A stretch of 30,308 bases of DNA from Flavonifractor sp963557075 (GTDB taxonomy: Bacteria > Bacillota > Clostridia > Oscillospirales > Oscillospiraceae): contig CAUWDA010000028.1 in NCBI GenBank assembly GCA_963557075.1, forward strand, positions 1 to 30,308, given 5' to 3'. The notes beneath the pieces were generated by a model. It saw only the letters and a list, made by a program, of their open reading frames with translations, had not been told where the DNA came from and made no database searches. A program made the translations under genes and the position numbers. Position 1 is the first letter of the stretch; each line of letters begins with the position of its first letter. Of this stretch, positions 5,544-13,253 are shown in pieces.

Positions 5544-7001
5544 TTATCTCAGCCTCCCCATGATCTGCTCCACCAGGCGGTTGAGCAGAGCCTCGTCCAC
5601 CGTACAGGCCCCGGCGGATACTCCAGCGTTCCCCCGCAGTTCCTCCAGCTCCCTCACTCCCCAGGCCACCCGCTTGATGTTGATCAGGTCCAGAGGGCCG
5701 ATGTTGTTGGAGCTGGACGAGCCGCCCACCGCGCCGCAGCCCAGGGTGAGGGCGGGGAACAGGCAGGTGGTGGCCCCGATGCCGCCCAGAGCGGCGGGGG
5801 TGTTTACCAGCACCCGGCTGGCGGGGACGGCGGCGGCAAACCGTCGGGCGACCCCCTCATCCCCGGTGTGGATGGAGAAGGTGTGCCCCGCCCCCTCCCA
5901 CTCCAGGATCTCAACGCAGCGGGCCAGCACCGCCTCCTCGTCCCGCTCCACAAAGCAGCCCAGGATGGGGCCCAGCTTCTCGCTGGAGTAGGGGTGGTCC
6001 CTGCCCACCCCGGTCTCTTTGGCCACCAGCACCCGGGCGGAAGGGGGCACCCGGTCCAGCCCCGCCAAACGGGCCACGGTGGACACGCTCTTGCCCACGA
6101 TGGCCGGGTTCATGGTGCCGTTGGGCCGGAGGATAAAGCGGGAGAGCTGCCTGGTCTCCCCCTCGTCCAGCAGGTAGGCCCCCTGAGCCCGGAGGGCGGT
6201 CTTTACCGCCTGCTCCATCCGGGCCTCCAGAATAACACTCTGCTCGCTGGCGCAGATGGTGCCGTTGTCAAAGGTCTTGGAGTCCAGGATGCGCTTCACC
6301 GCCTGCTCCACGTCGGCGGTGTGGTGGATATAGGCCGGGCCGTTGCCCGCGCCCACGCCGATGGCCGGGGTACCGGAGGAGTAGGCCGCCTTTACCATGG
6401 CCGCGCCGCCGGTGGCCAGAATGAGCCGGGTAGCATCGTGGCGCATCAGTGCATGGGTGGCCTCCATGGTGGGGGTGGCAACACAGGAGATCGCCCCCGC
6501 CGGAGCTCCCGCCGCCTCCGCCGCCCGGCGGAGCACCTCCACCGTCTCCCGGATGCAGCCCGCCGCACCGGGGTGGGGGGAGAACACGATGGGGTTGCCC
6601 GCCTTCATGCAGATCATGGCCTTGTAAATGACAGTGGAGGTGGGGTTGGTGGAGGGCACCAGCCCGGCTACCACCCCCACCGGCACACCGATGTCCACCG
6701 TCCGGCGCTCCCGGTCCTCCGCCAGGATGCCGTGGGTCTTCTGGTCCTTGATGGCCTCGTACAGAGTCACCGCGGCGAAGCGGTTTTTGATCTCCTTGTC
6801 CTCTTTCCGGCCAAAGCCGGTCTCCTCCACCGCCAGGGCCGCCAGGCGCGCGGCCTGTTCCGCCCCGGTGCGGGAGATGGCCGCCGTGATGGCGTCCAGC
6901 TGCTCCTGGGTCATGGCGGCCAGGGCCCTCTGGGCCTGTTTGGCCTGGGCCAGAAGGTCCCGGACCTCCTGAACCGATCTCAGATCTTTATCAAATTCCA
7001 T
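5544..7001 (-). CDS. eutE: CoA-acylating acetaldehyde dehydrogenase EutE
   Basis: Encodes 485 residues, typical for EutE/PduP. The catalytic cysteine is C250 in FDNGTICASEQS. The Rossmann-type segment VPVGVVAGLVPSTNPTSTV and the AIGVGAGNGPAYI loop are present. It oxidises acetaldehyde to acetyl-CoA in the lumen, with NAD+ recycled by EutG. After the catalytic domain there is a linker (RGNAGVSAGACT) and then VDEALLNRLVEQIMGRLR, an amphipathic helix at the C-terminus. This is a likely encapsulation peptide in an unusual position, since EutE/PduP normally carry it at the N-terminus. The start has AAGGAGG about 9 bases upstream and lies 4 bases after the eutL stop. Confidence 0.95.
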   Translation of the reverse strand: MEFDKDLRSVQEVRDLLAQAKQAQRALAAMTQEQLDAITAAISRTGAEQAARLAALAVEETGFGRKEDKEIKNRFAAVTLYEAIKDQKTHGILAEDRERRTVDIGVPVGVVAGLVPSTNPTSTVIYKAMICMKAGNPIVFSPHPGAAGCIRETVEVLRRAAEAAGAPAGAISCVATPTMEATHALMRHDATRLILATGGAAMVKAAYSSGTPAIGVGAGNGPAYIHHTADVEQAVKRILDSKTFDNGTICASEQSVILEARMEQAVKTALRAQGAYLLDEGETRQLSRFILRPNGTMNPAIVGKSVSTVARLAGLDRVPPSARVLVAKETGVGRDHPYSSEKLGPILGCFVERDEEAVLARCVEILEWEGAGHTFSIHTGDEGVARRFAAAVPASRVLVNTPAALGGIGATTCLFPALTLGCGAVGGSSSSNNIGPLDLINIKRVAWGVRELEELRGNAGVSAGACTVDEALLNRLVEQIMGRLR

Positions 7002-7005
7002 AGGA

Positions 7006-7659
7006 TCACACCTCCTTGGGATGGTCCGCCACCGCCTTCACCGCCTCGGCAAAAGCGGCGCAGGCGGCGTCGCAGGCAGACTGCGTGCCGGTAAGCAGAC
7101 CGCCGCCGAAGTTGGTCTCGCTGGGGGGTTCAAAGAGGGCCGCCAGCTCCACGTCGGATGCCTTCATGGCCTCATCCAGCCCCACCATGGCCTCCAGGGG
7201 CGGGGCAATGAGGTAGGCCAGAGCCGCGCCCTCCCGTACCCCCGCCACCTTGGACAGGTAGCTCCCGGTGCGGGAGACGGTGTGGGCAAAATAGACCACA
7301 GAGCCGTCTCCGTTGGCGGAGCGGAACCCCACCCCGCTGTTCATGAACGCCACGCAGGCCCGCAGTCCGGACTGGACCTCCGACGGATCAGGCCCGGCCA
7401 GAATGCCGATGACCTCGCCGGCCAGCGCGGTGGAGGCATTGGCGGCGCCGGCATACAAAGACTTGCCGTACACCACCTCCACCGCAGCCGCCTTGGTGGC
7501 CTCGTCCAGCGCGCAATAGGTCATGTCGTCGCTGTCGGCTGTGATGAGACCGATGGAGCGATAGTTCTCCGGCAGGCCCAGCTTCTTGGCCAAAGTCTCG
7601 CTGACGTTGGCGATGGTACGGGTGGCCAGCACCCTGGCCGGGATCAGATCGTCTACCAT
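7006..7659 (-). CDS. eutL: EutL tandem-BMC trimeric shell protein
   Basis: Encodes 217 residues, the normal EutL length, with two circularly permuted BMC domains (about 1-105 and 106-217). Family stretches include LGLPENYRSIGLITADSDDM, EVVYGKSLYAGAANASTALAGEVIGILAGP and the C-terminal ETNFGGGLLTGTQSACDAAC. EutL trimers form gated pores in the shell, thought to pass larger molecules such as cobalamin or ethanolamine. The ATG at 7659 is preceded by a GGGGGTGAT site. That site lies directly after the remnant eutC tail (TGA at 7664-7666), which shows that eutC and eutL were once directly adjacent. The two are now about 470 bp apart because of the duplicated hairpin elements. Confidence 0.95.
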   Translation of the reverse strand: MVDDLIPARVLATRTIANVSETLAKKLGLPENYRSIGLITADSDDMTYCALDEATKAAAVEVVYGKSLYAGAANASTALAGEVIGILAGPDPSEVQSGLRACVAFMNSGVGFRSANGDGSVVYFAHTVSRTGSYLSKVAGVREGAALAYLIAPPLEAMVGLDEAMKASDVELAALFEPPSETNFGGGLLTGTQSACDAACAAFAEAVKAVADHPKEV

Positions 7660-7663
7660 AGAA

Positions 7664-7739
7664 TCACCCCCTCAGGTCTATGCCGCTGGTCTTCCTTTCC
7701 AGCATGGTTTTAATGAGTTCCGCAATATGAGCCCCCGCC
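7664..7739 (-). pseudogene. Remnant of the original eutC 3' end
   Basis: Reads AHIAELIKTMLERKTSGIDLRG then TGA, one residue longer than the functional copy (which ends GIDLR-TAA inside the insert). It lies directly before the eutL ribosome site, where the ancestral eutC end must have been. It is cut off from eutC by two hairpin elements. A second remnant, identical to the functional tail, is at 7902-7968. Confidence 0.8.
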
Positions 7740-8197
7740 ACGCCCCACGGGTCAGGCCCCGTGGGGACCCCAAGAGCATTTTTATCTGCTCGGGCGAAGT
7801 GAATTCGCCCGGCATCAAGGTTTTGCCTGGCGGCAAAACGCTTGTACGCGCTGGCGCGCGCCCCGCTGTGCGGGGCCCCGTAGAGGCCGGTATCCTTAAC
7901 GCAGGTCAATACCGCTCGCCTTCCTTTCCAGCATGGTCTTAATGAGCTCGGCAATGTGCGCGCCGGCCACGCCCCACGGGTCAGGCCCCGTGGGGACCCC
8001 AAGGGCATGTTTATCTGCTCGGGCGAAGTGAATTCGCCCGGCATCAAGGTTTTGCCTGGCGGCAAAACGCTTGTACGCGCTGGCGCGCGCCCCGCTGTGC
8101 GGGGCCCCGTAGAGGCCGGTATCCTTAACGCAGGTCAATACCGCTCGCCTTCCTTTCCAGCATGGTCTTAATGAGCTCGGCAATGTGCGCGCCGGCC
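7673..8197. repeat. Tandem 229-bp repeat: three eutC tails separated by two four-hairpin elements
   Basis: Three 67-bp copies of the eutC 3' end lie at 8131-8197 (functional), 7902-7968 and 7673-7739, with an exact period of 229 bp. Between them are two 162-bp inserts (7740-7901 and 7969-8130) differing at only two bases. Each insert has hairpins CCCCACGGG/CCCGTGGGG, GGGCGAA/TTCGCCC, GTTTTGCC/GGCAAAAC and GCCCCGC/GCGGGGC. In the first insert these are at 7743-7766, 7792-7810, 7820-7839 and 7860-7876. The first two tail copies are identical. The third differs at 11 positions with one amino-acid change. The 25-bp stretch at 7786-7810 and 8015-8039 is identical to 3428-3452 in the pduL element. 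Confidence 0.95.
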
Positions 8198-8997
8198 TCC
8201 ACGGCGGTGGTGCCCCCTCTGTGGATGTTGGAGATGACGGTACGCTTGGACTCGGGGATGCCGATGTGGGGCTTGTAGGTCAGGTAGGCCGACATGGACT
8301 CGGCGGTCACCAGTCCAGGCCGCTCTCCCACCAGCATGCACACCACCTCCGCCCCGGTGAGGTCTCCGATGTGGTCGGAGGCCCCCACCCGGCAGTACTT
8401 CACATAGAGCACCGGGCCGCCCTCCAGACCGTAGGCCTTCAGGCCCGCCCGCACCGCCTGGAGACAGTCCACGGCGTTGGCCTCAATGGCGGCGGAACTG
8501 AGGCCGTCCCCCACCACCAGGGCGATCTTGGGGCTCTGCCCGAAAGTCTTTTGGATAACAGCCTGGTTCTCCTCGTCGAACCGGCGGCCCCTGTCCGGCC
8601 GGGTCAGGTACTCGTCCTTGGTCTGGCACAGGGTCTGGACGGGCACGAAGCCGTTGTTCACCGCGAACTCATCCGGCACATGGGAGAACACCGAGTCCTG
8701 GGCGGCGGCGTGGTCGGCCCGCATCCGCAGCATGGAGATGGTCCGGTACCGGGCCCCCGCCCGCCCCAGCCCCAGCCGGGCGGGGGTCTTTAATTTCAGG
8801 TCCTGAAAGGCCTGGCCGCTGCGGGGATCGTCCACCAGGTACTGCCGCCGCAGGTCGGTCCGGGTGATGTCCTCCAGGCAGTCCCGGCCCATATCCTCCT
8901 GTTGTACGGCAGGCCGGGCCGCGGTCACAGCGGCAGGCTGCCCCGCCAGCTCCAGCACCATCCGCTCCACCATGGAGCGCAGCTCTTGTTCATTCAT
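8125..8997 (-). CDS. eutC: Ethanolamine ammonia-lyase small subunit
   Basis: Encodes 290 residues, normal for EutC. Conserved blocks include DLRRQYLVDDPRSGQAF, LRMRADHAAAQDSVFSHVP, VVGDGLSSAAIEANA and VKYCRVGASDHIGDLTGAEVVCMLVGERPGL, which with EutB form the B12-binding heterodimer that splits ethanolamine into acetaldehyde and ammonia. The N-terminus (MNEQELRSMVERMVLEL), followed by a variable Ala/Pro linker, is a plausible encapsulation peptide. The ATG at 8997 is chosen because GAGGA sits about 5 bases upstream and the family match starts there. The longer frame to 9258 runs back into eutB. The last 22 codons are duplicated twice downstream, and the stop TAA belongs to the hairpin element. 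Confidence 0.93.
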   Translation of the reverse strand: MNEQELRSMVERMVLELAGQPAAVTAARPAVQQEDMGRDCLEDITRTDLRRQYLVDDPRSGQAFQDLKLKTPARLGLGRAGARYRTISMLRMRADHAAAQDSVFSHVPDEFAVNNGFVPVQTLCQTKDEYLTRPDRGRRFDEENQAVIQKTFGQSPKIALVVGDGLSSAAIEANAVDCLQAVRAGLKAYGLEGGPVLYVKYCRVGASDHIGDLTGAEVVCMLVGERPGLVTAESMSAYLTYKPHIGIPESKRTVISNIHRGGTTAVEAGAHIAELIKTMLERKASGIDLR

Positions 8998-9024
8998 AAC
9001 GTCCTCACAAACTCCATATTCTTC

Positions 9025-9107
9025 GCCCCGCCGTAAACGGCAGGGCTTATTCATTCCGTTGTTCGTCCTCTCCCCAACAAACCCGCTTTGGCTGGGCTTC
9101 GTTGGGG
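9025..9107 (-). repeat. Two hairpins in the eutB-eutC gap
   Basis: The 124-bp gap is larger than any other in the operon core except the two repeat-filled ones. It holds a 9-bp stem (9025-9033 with 9038-9046, loop TTTA) whose single non-Watson-Crick pair is a U-G wobble on the transcribed minus strand. It also holds an imperfect 36-bp palindrome (CCCCAAC at 9072, GTTGGGG at 9107). There is no U-tract, so they are not terminators. They could be mRNA processing or stability structures setting the EutB:EutC ratio, or remains of another repeat family. Confidence 0.5.
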
Positions 9108-9121
9108 GCCCCGTTGCCTTC

Positions 9122-10486
9122 TTACCCCAGCAGCACCGACCCGTCCCCCGCCAGGGGAGTCCGCTTTCCGTTCTCCACAAAGCCCATGTCCTCCAGCCAC
9201 CGCTGGAAGGGCGGGATGGCGGTGAGACCGAAGATCTCCCGCAGGGCGGCAGTCTCATGGAAGCCGGTGGTCTGGTAGTTGAGCATCACGTCGTCCCCGT
9301 GGGGGATGCCCATAAAGTAGTTGCACCCGGCGGCGGTAAGGAGCACCGCCAGGTCCTCGATGTCGTTCTGATCGGCCTTCATGTGGTTGGTGTAACAGGC
9401 GTCGCACCCCATGGGTACGCCGGTCAGCTTGCCCATGAAGTGATCTTCCAATCCAGCCCGTATCACTTGCTTGGAATGATACAGATATTCCGGCCCGATG
9501 AAGCCCACCACCGTGTTCACCAGATAGGGCTGGAACCGCTTGGCAAAGCCGTAGCACCGGGCCTCCATCACCACCTGATCCGCCCCGTGGTGGGCCTCGG
9601 AGGACAGCTCGGAGCCCTGGCCGGTCTCAAAGTACAGTACGTTGGGCCCCTCGGCATTCCCCTCCTTGAGGGCCAGCTGCCGGGCCTCCTCAATGAGTCT
9701 GCCATCCAGGCCGAAGGCCTCGTTGCCCTTCTGGGACCCGGCGATGGACTGGAAGATCAGGTCGCAGGGAGCTCCCCTGCGCACCGCCTCCATCTGGGTG
9801 GTGACGTGGGCCAGCACGCAGATCTGGGTGGGGATGTTCCAGCGGTCCCTCACCTCCTGGAAGCGGTCCAGCACCCGGCGCACACTGTCCACCGAATCGT
9901 CCACCGGGTTGAGCCCCAGCACCGCGTCCCCCGCGCCGTAGGTCAGCCCCTCCAGCAGGGAGGCCAGAATGCCGTCCGGGTCGTCGGTGGGATGGTTGGG
10001 CTGGAGCCGGCAGGACAGGGTGCCCGGCAGGCCGATGGTGGTGTTGCAGTGGGCGGTGACCCGGATCTTTCTGGCCGCGTAGATCAGGTCCAGATCGCTC
10101 ATCAGCTTGGTGACGGCGGCGATCATCTCCGCCGTCAGCCCCCGGCTCACCCGCCGGATGGCAGCCCCGTCGTTTTTCTCATCCAGCAGCCACTCCCGCA
10201 GCTCAGACACCGTCCAGTTTCTGATCTGACTGTAAATCTTTTCGTTCACATCGTCCTGGATGATGCGGGTGACCTCGTCCTCCTCATAGGGGACGGCGGG
10301 ATTCTCCCGCAGGTCCGCCAGGGTCAGGTTGGCCACCACCACCTTGGCCGCCACCCGCTCCTCGGCGTTCTCGGCGGCAATGCCCGCCAGCCGGTCCCCC
10401 GACTTCTCTTCATTGGCTTTGGCTAGAGCGTCCTTCACCGACCGGAATTCATAGACGTGCCCCAGCAGCTTGGTCCTGAGTATCAT
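9122..10486 (-). CDS. eutB: Ethanolamine ammonia-lyase large subunit
   Basis: Encodes 454 residues, almost the same as enteric EutB (about 453), a TIM barrel that holds substrate and the adenosyl group. Strong blocks: LAKANEEKSGDRLAGIAAENAEERVAA, NTTIGLPGTLSCRLQPNHP, YGAGDAVLGLNPVDDS, LYFETGQGSELSSEAHHGADQVVMEARCYGFA and FIGPEYLYHSKQVIRAGLEDHFMGK. The ATG at 10486 has AAGGAG about 10 bases upstream and matches the family N-terminus (RTKLLGHVYEF), so the ten extra codons upstream are left out. It is separated from eutA by a pair of REP palindromes. Confidence 0.97.
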   Translation of the reverse strand: MILRTKLLGHVYEFRSVKDALAKANEEKSGDRLAGIAAENAEERVAAKVVVANLTLADLRENPAVPYEEDEVTRIIQDDVNEKIYSQIRNWTVSELREWLLDEKNDGAAIRRVSRGLTAEMIAAVTKLMSDLDLIYAARKIRVTAHCNTTIGLPGTLSCRLQPNHPTDDPDGILASLLEGLTYGAGDAVLGLNPVDDSVDSVRRVLDRFQEVRDRWNIPTQICVLAHVTTQMEAVRRGAPCDLIFQSIAGSQKGNEAFGLDGRLIEEARQLALKEGNAEGPNVLYFETGQGSELSSEAHHGADQVVMEARCYGFAKRFQPYLVNTVVGFIGPEYLYHSKQVIRAGLEDHFMGKLTGVPMGCDACYTNHMKADQNDIEDLAVLLTAAGCNYFMGIPHGDDVMLNYQTTGFHETAALREIFGLTAIPPFQRWLEDMGFVENGKRTPLAGDGSVLLG

Positions 10487-10508
10487 AGTTCTTGACTCCT
10501 TTACAGGC

Positions 10509-10564
10509 GGGCGCACAATGTGCGCCCCTACGGAGATGGGTGTAGGGGCGCGCAGTGCGCGCCC
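10509..10564. repeat. Pair of inverted GTAG-type REP palindromes (BIME-like) between eutA and eutB
   Basis: The minus-strand unit (10531 to 10509) reads GTAG then GGGCGCACA-T-TGTGCGCCC. The plus-strand unit (10542-10564) reads GTAG then GGGCGCGCA-G-TGCGCGCCC. Both have perfect 9-bp arms around a single base, and the two GTAG feet face each other across 10 bases. This is the layout of bacterial interspersed mosaic elements built from REP units, which are spread by single-strand RAYT transposases. No such transposase gene lies in the window. In the mRNA it would fold between eutA and eutB. Confidence 0.75.
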
Positions 10565-10569
10565 GATAT

Positions 10570-11988
10570 CTATTTGTGAAACACAAGGGTCTTAATAACA
10601 ACCGGTAATACCGCACCCCCCGCCACCGGGTTTCCAATGTCGATATAATCCCCGTTGTCCACCCCAACCCCGTCCAGGCAGAGCAGCGGACCGGAGACCA
10701 GGGGGGCCATGGCCTGCCCCAGCGCCTTGGCCTGATCGGCCTCCACGATCACGACAGATGCAAGGCCCCCCTCCGTCAGGGGTTGCAGGCCAGCCGCCAC
10801 GCCCCGGGCCAGCTCCTGGATACGGCTGTAGGAGGGATTCTTCTCTCCCCGCAGGGCCAGGGCAAGCTGCACCAGCCCTCCCTGGTCCTGATACCAGCTC
10901 AGCTTCTCCTGAATACGCTTTGCCAGTTCCTTCGGCGGTCCCCCTTCCTCCCCAGCAGCTAATTTGAGGATGGGGATGTTTTTCAGGGGGAAGGTGATAT
11001 CCCGGTAGAAGATGGTGGAGCCGGACAGATCGGTGGCGTGGCTCCCCGCCCCCACCACCGTGGCCCGGATGGTCTCCCGCCCCCGAAACCGCTCCGCCCG
11101 ATGAAAGCAGGGGGATGCGGCGATGGCCCGCCCCAGCAGCACCCCGATATCGCCGAAGGCCAGCCAGTCCGGCGGCGGCTGGTCGATACAGTCGGCCACT
11201 CCGCCGGAGAAGGACACCACCTGCGCTTTCTCCACCGTCCAGCTGGTCCCCCCGGTGAGAAAGGCGTCCAGCCTGTCCCGGCCGGGACGCAGGCCAGCCG
11301 CCTGCTCCAGAGCTTCCACCATCACCTCAATAACAGGTCCCAGACGCTCCGGTGTGACCGTTTCTCCAACCGCGGGGGCCGGACACTGGCCGGCCCGCTG
11401 AAGGACCGGAGAGACGTAGGTGACCCGCCCGCTGTCCCGGTCCACCTTGATGAGCCGCCCGCCCACGTCCAGGCAGCCGGTACGCACCAGCGCTCCATTT
11501 CGGTACAGCGCCAGGTTGGCGGTACCGCCGCCGATATCAAAGTGTAATACTGTCTTGTGATGTTCCTTTGCGTATTCATCCACGCCCGCACCCCGGGCAG
11601 CCAGGATGGATTCCAGGTCCGGTCCGGCAGTAGCCACCACGAAATCCCCCGCAAATTCCGACAGGACGGCAAGCACCTCCCGGGCGTTTTCCTTCCGGGC
11701 GGTCTCCCCGGTGATGATGACCGCCCCGGTGTCCACCTGAGCTTTGTCAACACCCGACCTGCGGTATTCCTCCTCCACAATGGCCCGCACCCCCGCCGCA
11801 TCAATCACCGTGTCAGACAGCAGAGGGGTGAAGTGGACGGCAGAGCGGTAGCACACCTCCCGCCCGGCCACCTCCACCCGGGGCACCGTAAAGGGGGCGG
11901 CCCGGTTCTCCAGAGTCAGCCGGGACAAGACGAGCTGGGTGGTGCTGGTCCCAAGGTCGATACCGACCGACAGCAGCCGCTCCCCCAT
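10570..11988 (-). CDS. eutA: EutA, reactivating ATPase for ethanolamine ammonia-lyase
   Basis: Encodes 472 residues with an actin/HSP70-like ATPase fold: phosphate-1 loop SVGIDLGTSTTQLV (about residues 7-20), phosphate-2 loop LHFDIGGGTANLAL (about 148-161) and the adenosine-side VVGAGSHATDLSG. EutA ejects damaged cobalamin from EutBC using ATP. The start ATG at 11988 shares a base with the eutG stop (TGATG), so the two are translationally coupled, and longer frames only read into eutG. Length and order match eutA of other operons. Confidence 0.94.
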   Translation of the reverse strand: MGERLLSVGIDLGTSTTQLVLSRLTLENRAAPFTVPRVEVAGREVCYRSAVHFTPLLSDTVIDAAGVRAIVEEEYRRSGVDKAQVDTGAVIITGETARKENAREVLAVLSEFAGDFVVATAGPDLESILAARGAGVDEYAKEHHKTVLHFDIGGGTANLALYRNGALVRTGCLDVGGRLIKVDRDSGRVTYVSPVLQRAGQCPAPAVGETVTPERLGPVIEVMVEALEQAAGLRPGRDRLDAFLTGGTSWTVEKAQVVSFSGGVADCIDQPPPDWLAFGDIGVLLGRAIAASPCFHRAERFRGRETIRATVVGAGSHATDLSGSTIFYRDITFPLKNIPILKLAAGEEGGPPKELAKRIQEKLSWYQDQGGLVQLALALRGEKNPSYSRIQELARGVAAGLQPLTEGGLASVVIVEADQAKALGQAMAPLVSGPLLCLDGVGVDNGDYIDIGNPVAGGAVLPVVIKTLVFHK

Positions 11989-13073
11989 CAGGCCAGCTCC
12001 CGCAGAATGGCCCTGACGTCCTGGGCGGTGGCGCTCCGGGGATTGGAGGGGGCACAGGGATCGGCCAGGGCGGCAGCGGCCACCTCGTCCCCACAGGTCC
12101 GTACCTGTCCCGGCTCCACCCCGCAGGCGGTCAGCCTGTCCGGCTGGCCCAGGCGGATGCACAGCCGCTGGACGGCAAAAGCCAGACCCCTGGCGGTGGG
12201 CGTCAGACCGCACAGCCGGGCCAGACCGGCATACCGTCCCGCCGCGCCGCTGTCACCGGCGTTGAACCGGATCACATGGGGCAGCAGCATGGCGTTGAGC
12301 CGCCCATGGGGGACGTGGAATTTCCCGCCCAGGGCGTGGGCCATGCTGTGGCACAGGCCCAGCCCGGCCCCGTTGAAGGCCAGCCCCGCCAGATTGGAGG
12401 CCAGCAGCATCTCCCCTCTGGCCCCCTGATCCCCCGCAAAGGCGGCGGGCAGACTGCGCCAGGCCAGGACAAAGGCCTTCTCCGCCAGCGCATCGGTGTA
12501 TACGTTCGCCCCTTTGGCCACATAGGCCTCGGCGGCGTGGGTGAGCACATCCATGCCGGTGTCCGCCGTCACGCCGGCGGGCACCCCCGCCAGAAGCACC
12601 GGGTCCAGCACCGCCCGGCAGGGCAGCAGGTCCTCGCTCACCAGGGGATACTTCACCCCTTTTTTGCTGTCGGTGAGCACGGCAAAGGAGGTCACCTCCG
12701 ACCCGGTCCCGGCGGTGGTGGGCACCGCCCAGAGGGCGGTCTCCGCCGGTGCGCCCAGCTTTTTGCCGTACTCCACCATGGCCTTGGCGCAGTCCAGGGC
12801 AGATCCGCCGCCAAAGGCCACCACTGCCTGGGGCCCGAAGTCGGCCAGGGCCCTGGCGCCCCGGGCCACCACCTCCAGGGGCGGGTCCGGCTCCACACCG
12901 GTGAAGGTCTCCACCGCGCAGCCGGACAGCCGGGCCATTACCTTCTCCAGCAGACCGGAGCCGGCCAAAAAGTTGTCGGTGACCACCATCACCCGCTGGC
13001 CGCTCAGCTCCTCCAGAGCGGCCAGTGCGCCGGTCCCAAAGGACACGGCGGTTTTCAGTCTGAATGTCTCCAT
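11988..13073 (-). CDS. eutG: EutG-type iron-containing alcohol dehydrogenase
   Basis: Encodes 361 residues, slightly shorter than usual for the family. Nucleotide-binding FGGGSALD (about residues 87-94) and VPTTAGTGSEV are present. The Fe ligands fit the FucO spacing exactly: D175, H179, H242, H256. It reduces acetaldehyde to ethanol and so regenerates NAD+ for EutE. It is the first gene of the operon. METFRLKTAVSFG is taken as the start (13073) because family similarity begins there. The frame stays open upstream to 13172 (MMKVFFFSPAGEV...) with AAAGGA almost touching that ATG, so a 33-residue longer form cannot be excluded. The leader from the promoter is about 145 nt. Confidence 0.9.
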   Translation of the reverse strand: METFRLKTAVSFGTGALAALEELSGQRVMVVTDNFLAGSGLLEKVMARLSGCAVETFTGVEPDPPLEVVARGARALADFGPQAVVAFGGGSALDCAKAMVEYGKKLGAPAETALWAVPTTAGTGSEVTSFAVLTDSKKGVKYPLVSEDLLPCRAVLDPVLLAGVPAGVTADTGMDVLTHAAEAYVAKGANVYTDALAEKAFVLAWRSLPAAFAGDQGARGEMLLASNLAGLAFNGAGLGLCHSMAHALGGKFHVPHGRLNAMLLPHVIRFNAGDSGAAGRYAGLARLCGLTPTARGLAFAVQRLCIRLGQPDRLTACGVEPGQVRTCGDEVAAAALADPCAPSNPRSATAQDVRAILRELA

Positions 13074-13224
13074 GGGCGTCCCCCAGCTTTCTTTGATGGC
13101 CTTAGTATGGCGGCAGACCGCCGGAATATACCAGACTTCTCCCGCCGGAGAAAAAAAGAAAACCTTCATCATTCCTTTAGAATCTGTTCACAGCCTGTTC
13201 ACCATCCCCAGGGGAAAAGCGGTT

Positions 13225-13253
13225 ATGATAACAGCGTCAGGAACAAATGACAA
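13225..13253 (-). promoter_or_regulatory. Promoter of the eut operon
   Basis: On the minus strand TTGTCA (13248-13253), exactly 17 bases, TATCAT (13225-13230), each 5/6 to consensus. The start would be near 13218, giving a 145-nt leader. The leader has small stems (CTCC/GGAG near 13143 and GGCGG/CCGCC near 13110) but no clear terminator or paired ANTAR-type hairpins. The EutV antitermination known from other Firmicutes is therefore not evident. The 13074-13410 gap holds this promoter, the leader and two terminators, and no gene. Confidence 0.75.

Noticed and set aside
7673..8197. Diversity-generating retroelement (template and variable repeats at a gene end)
   Set aside because: Differences between tail copies are not confined to adenines and are mostly silent, and no reverse transcriptase gene is in the window.
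7673..8197. CRISPR array
   Set aside because: Only three repeats with a 229-bp period; the spacers are nearly identical to each other, and no cas genes are present.
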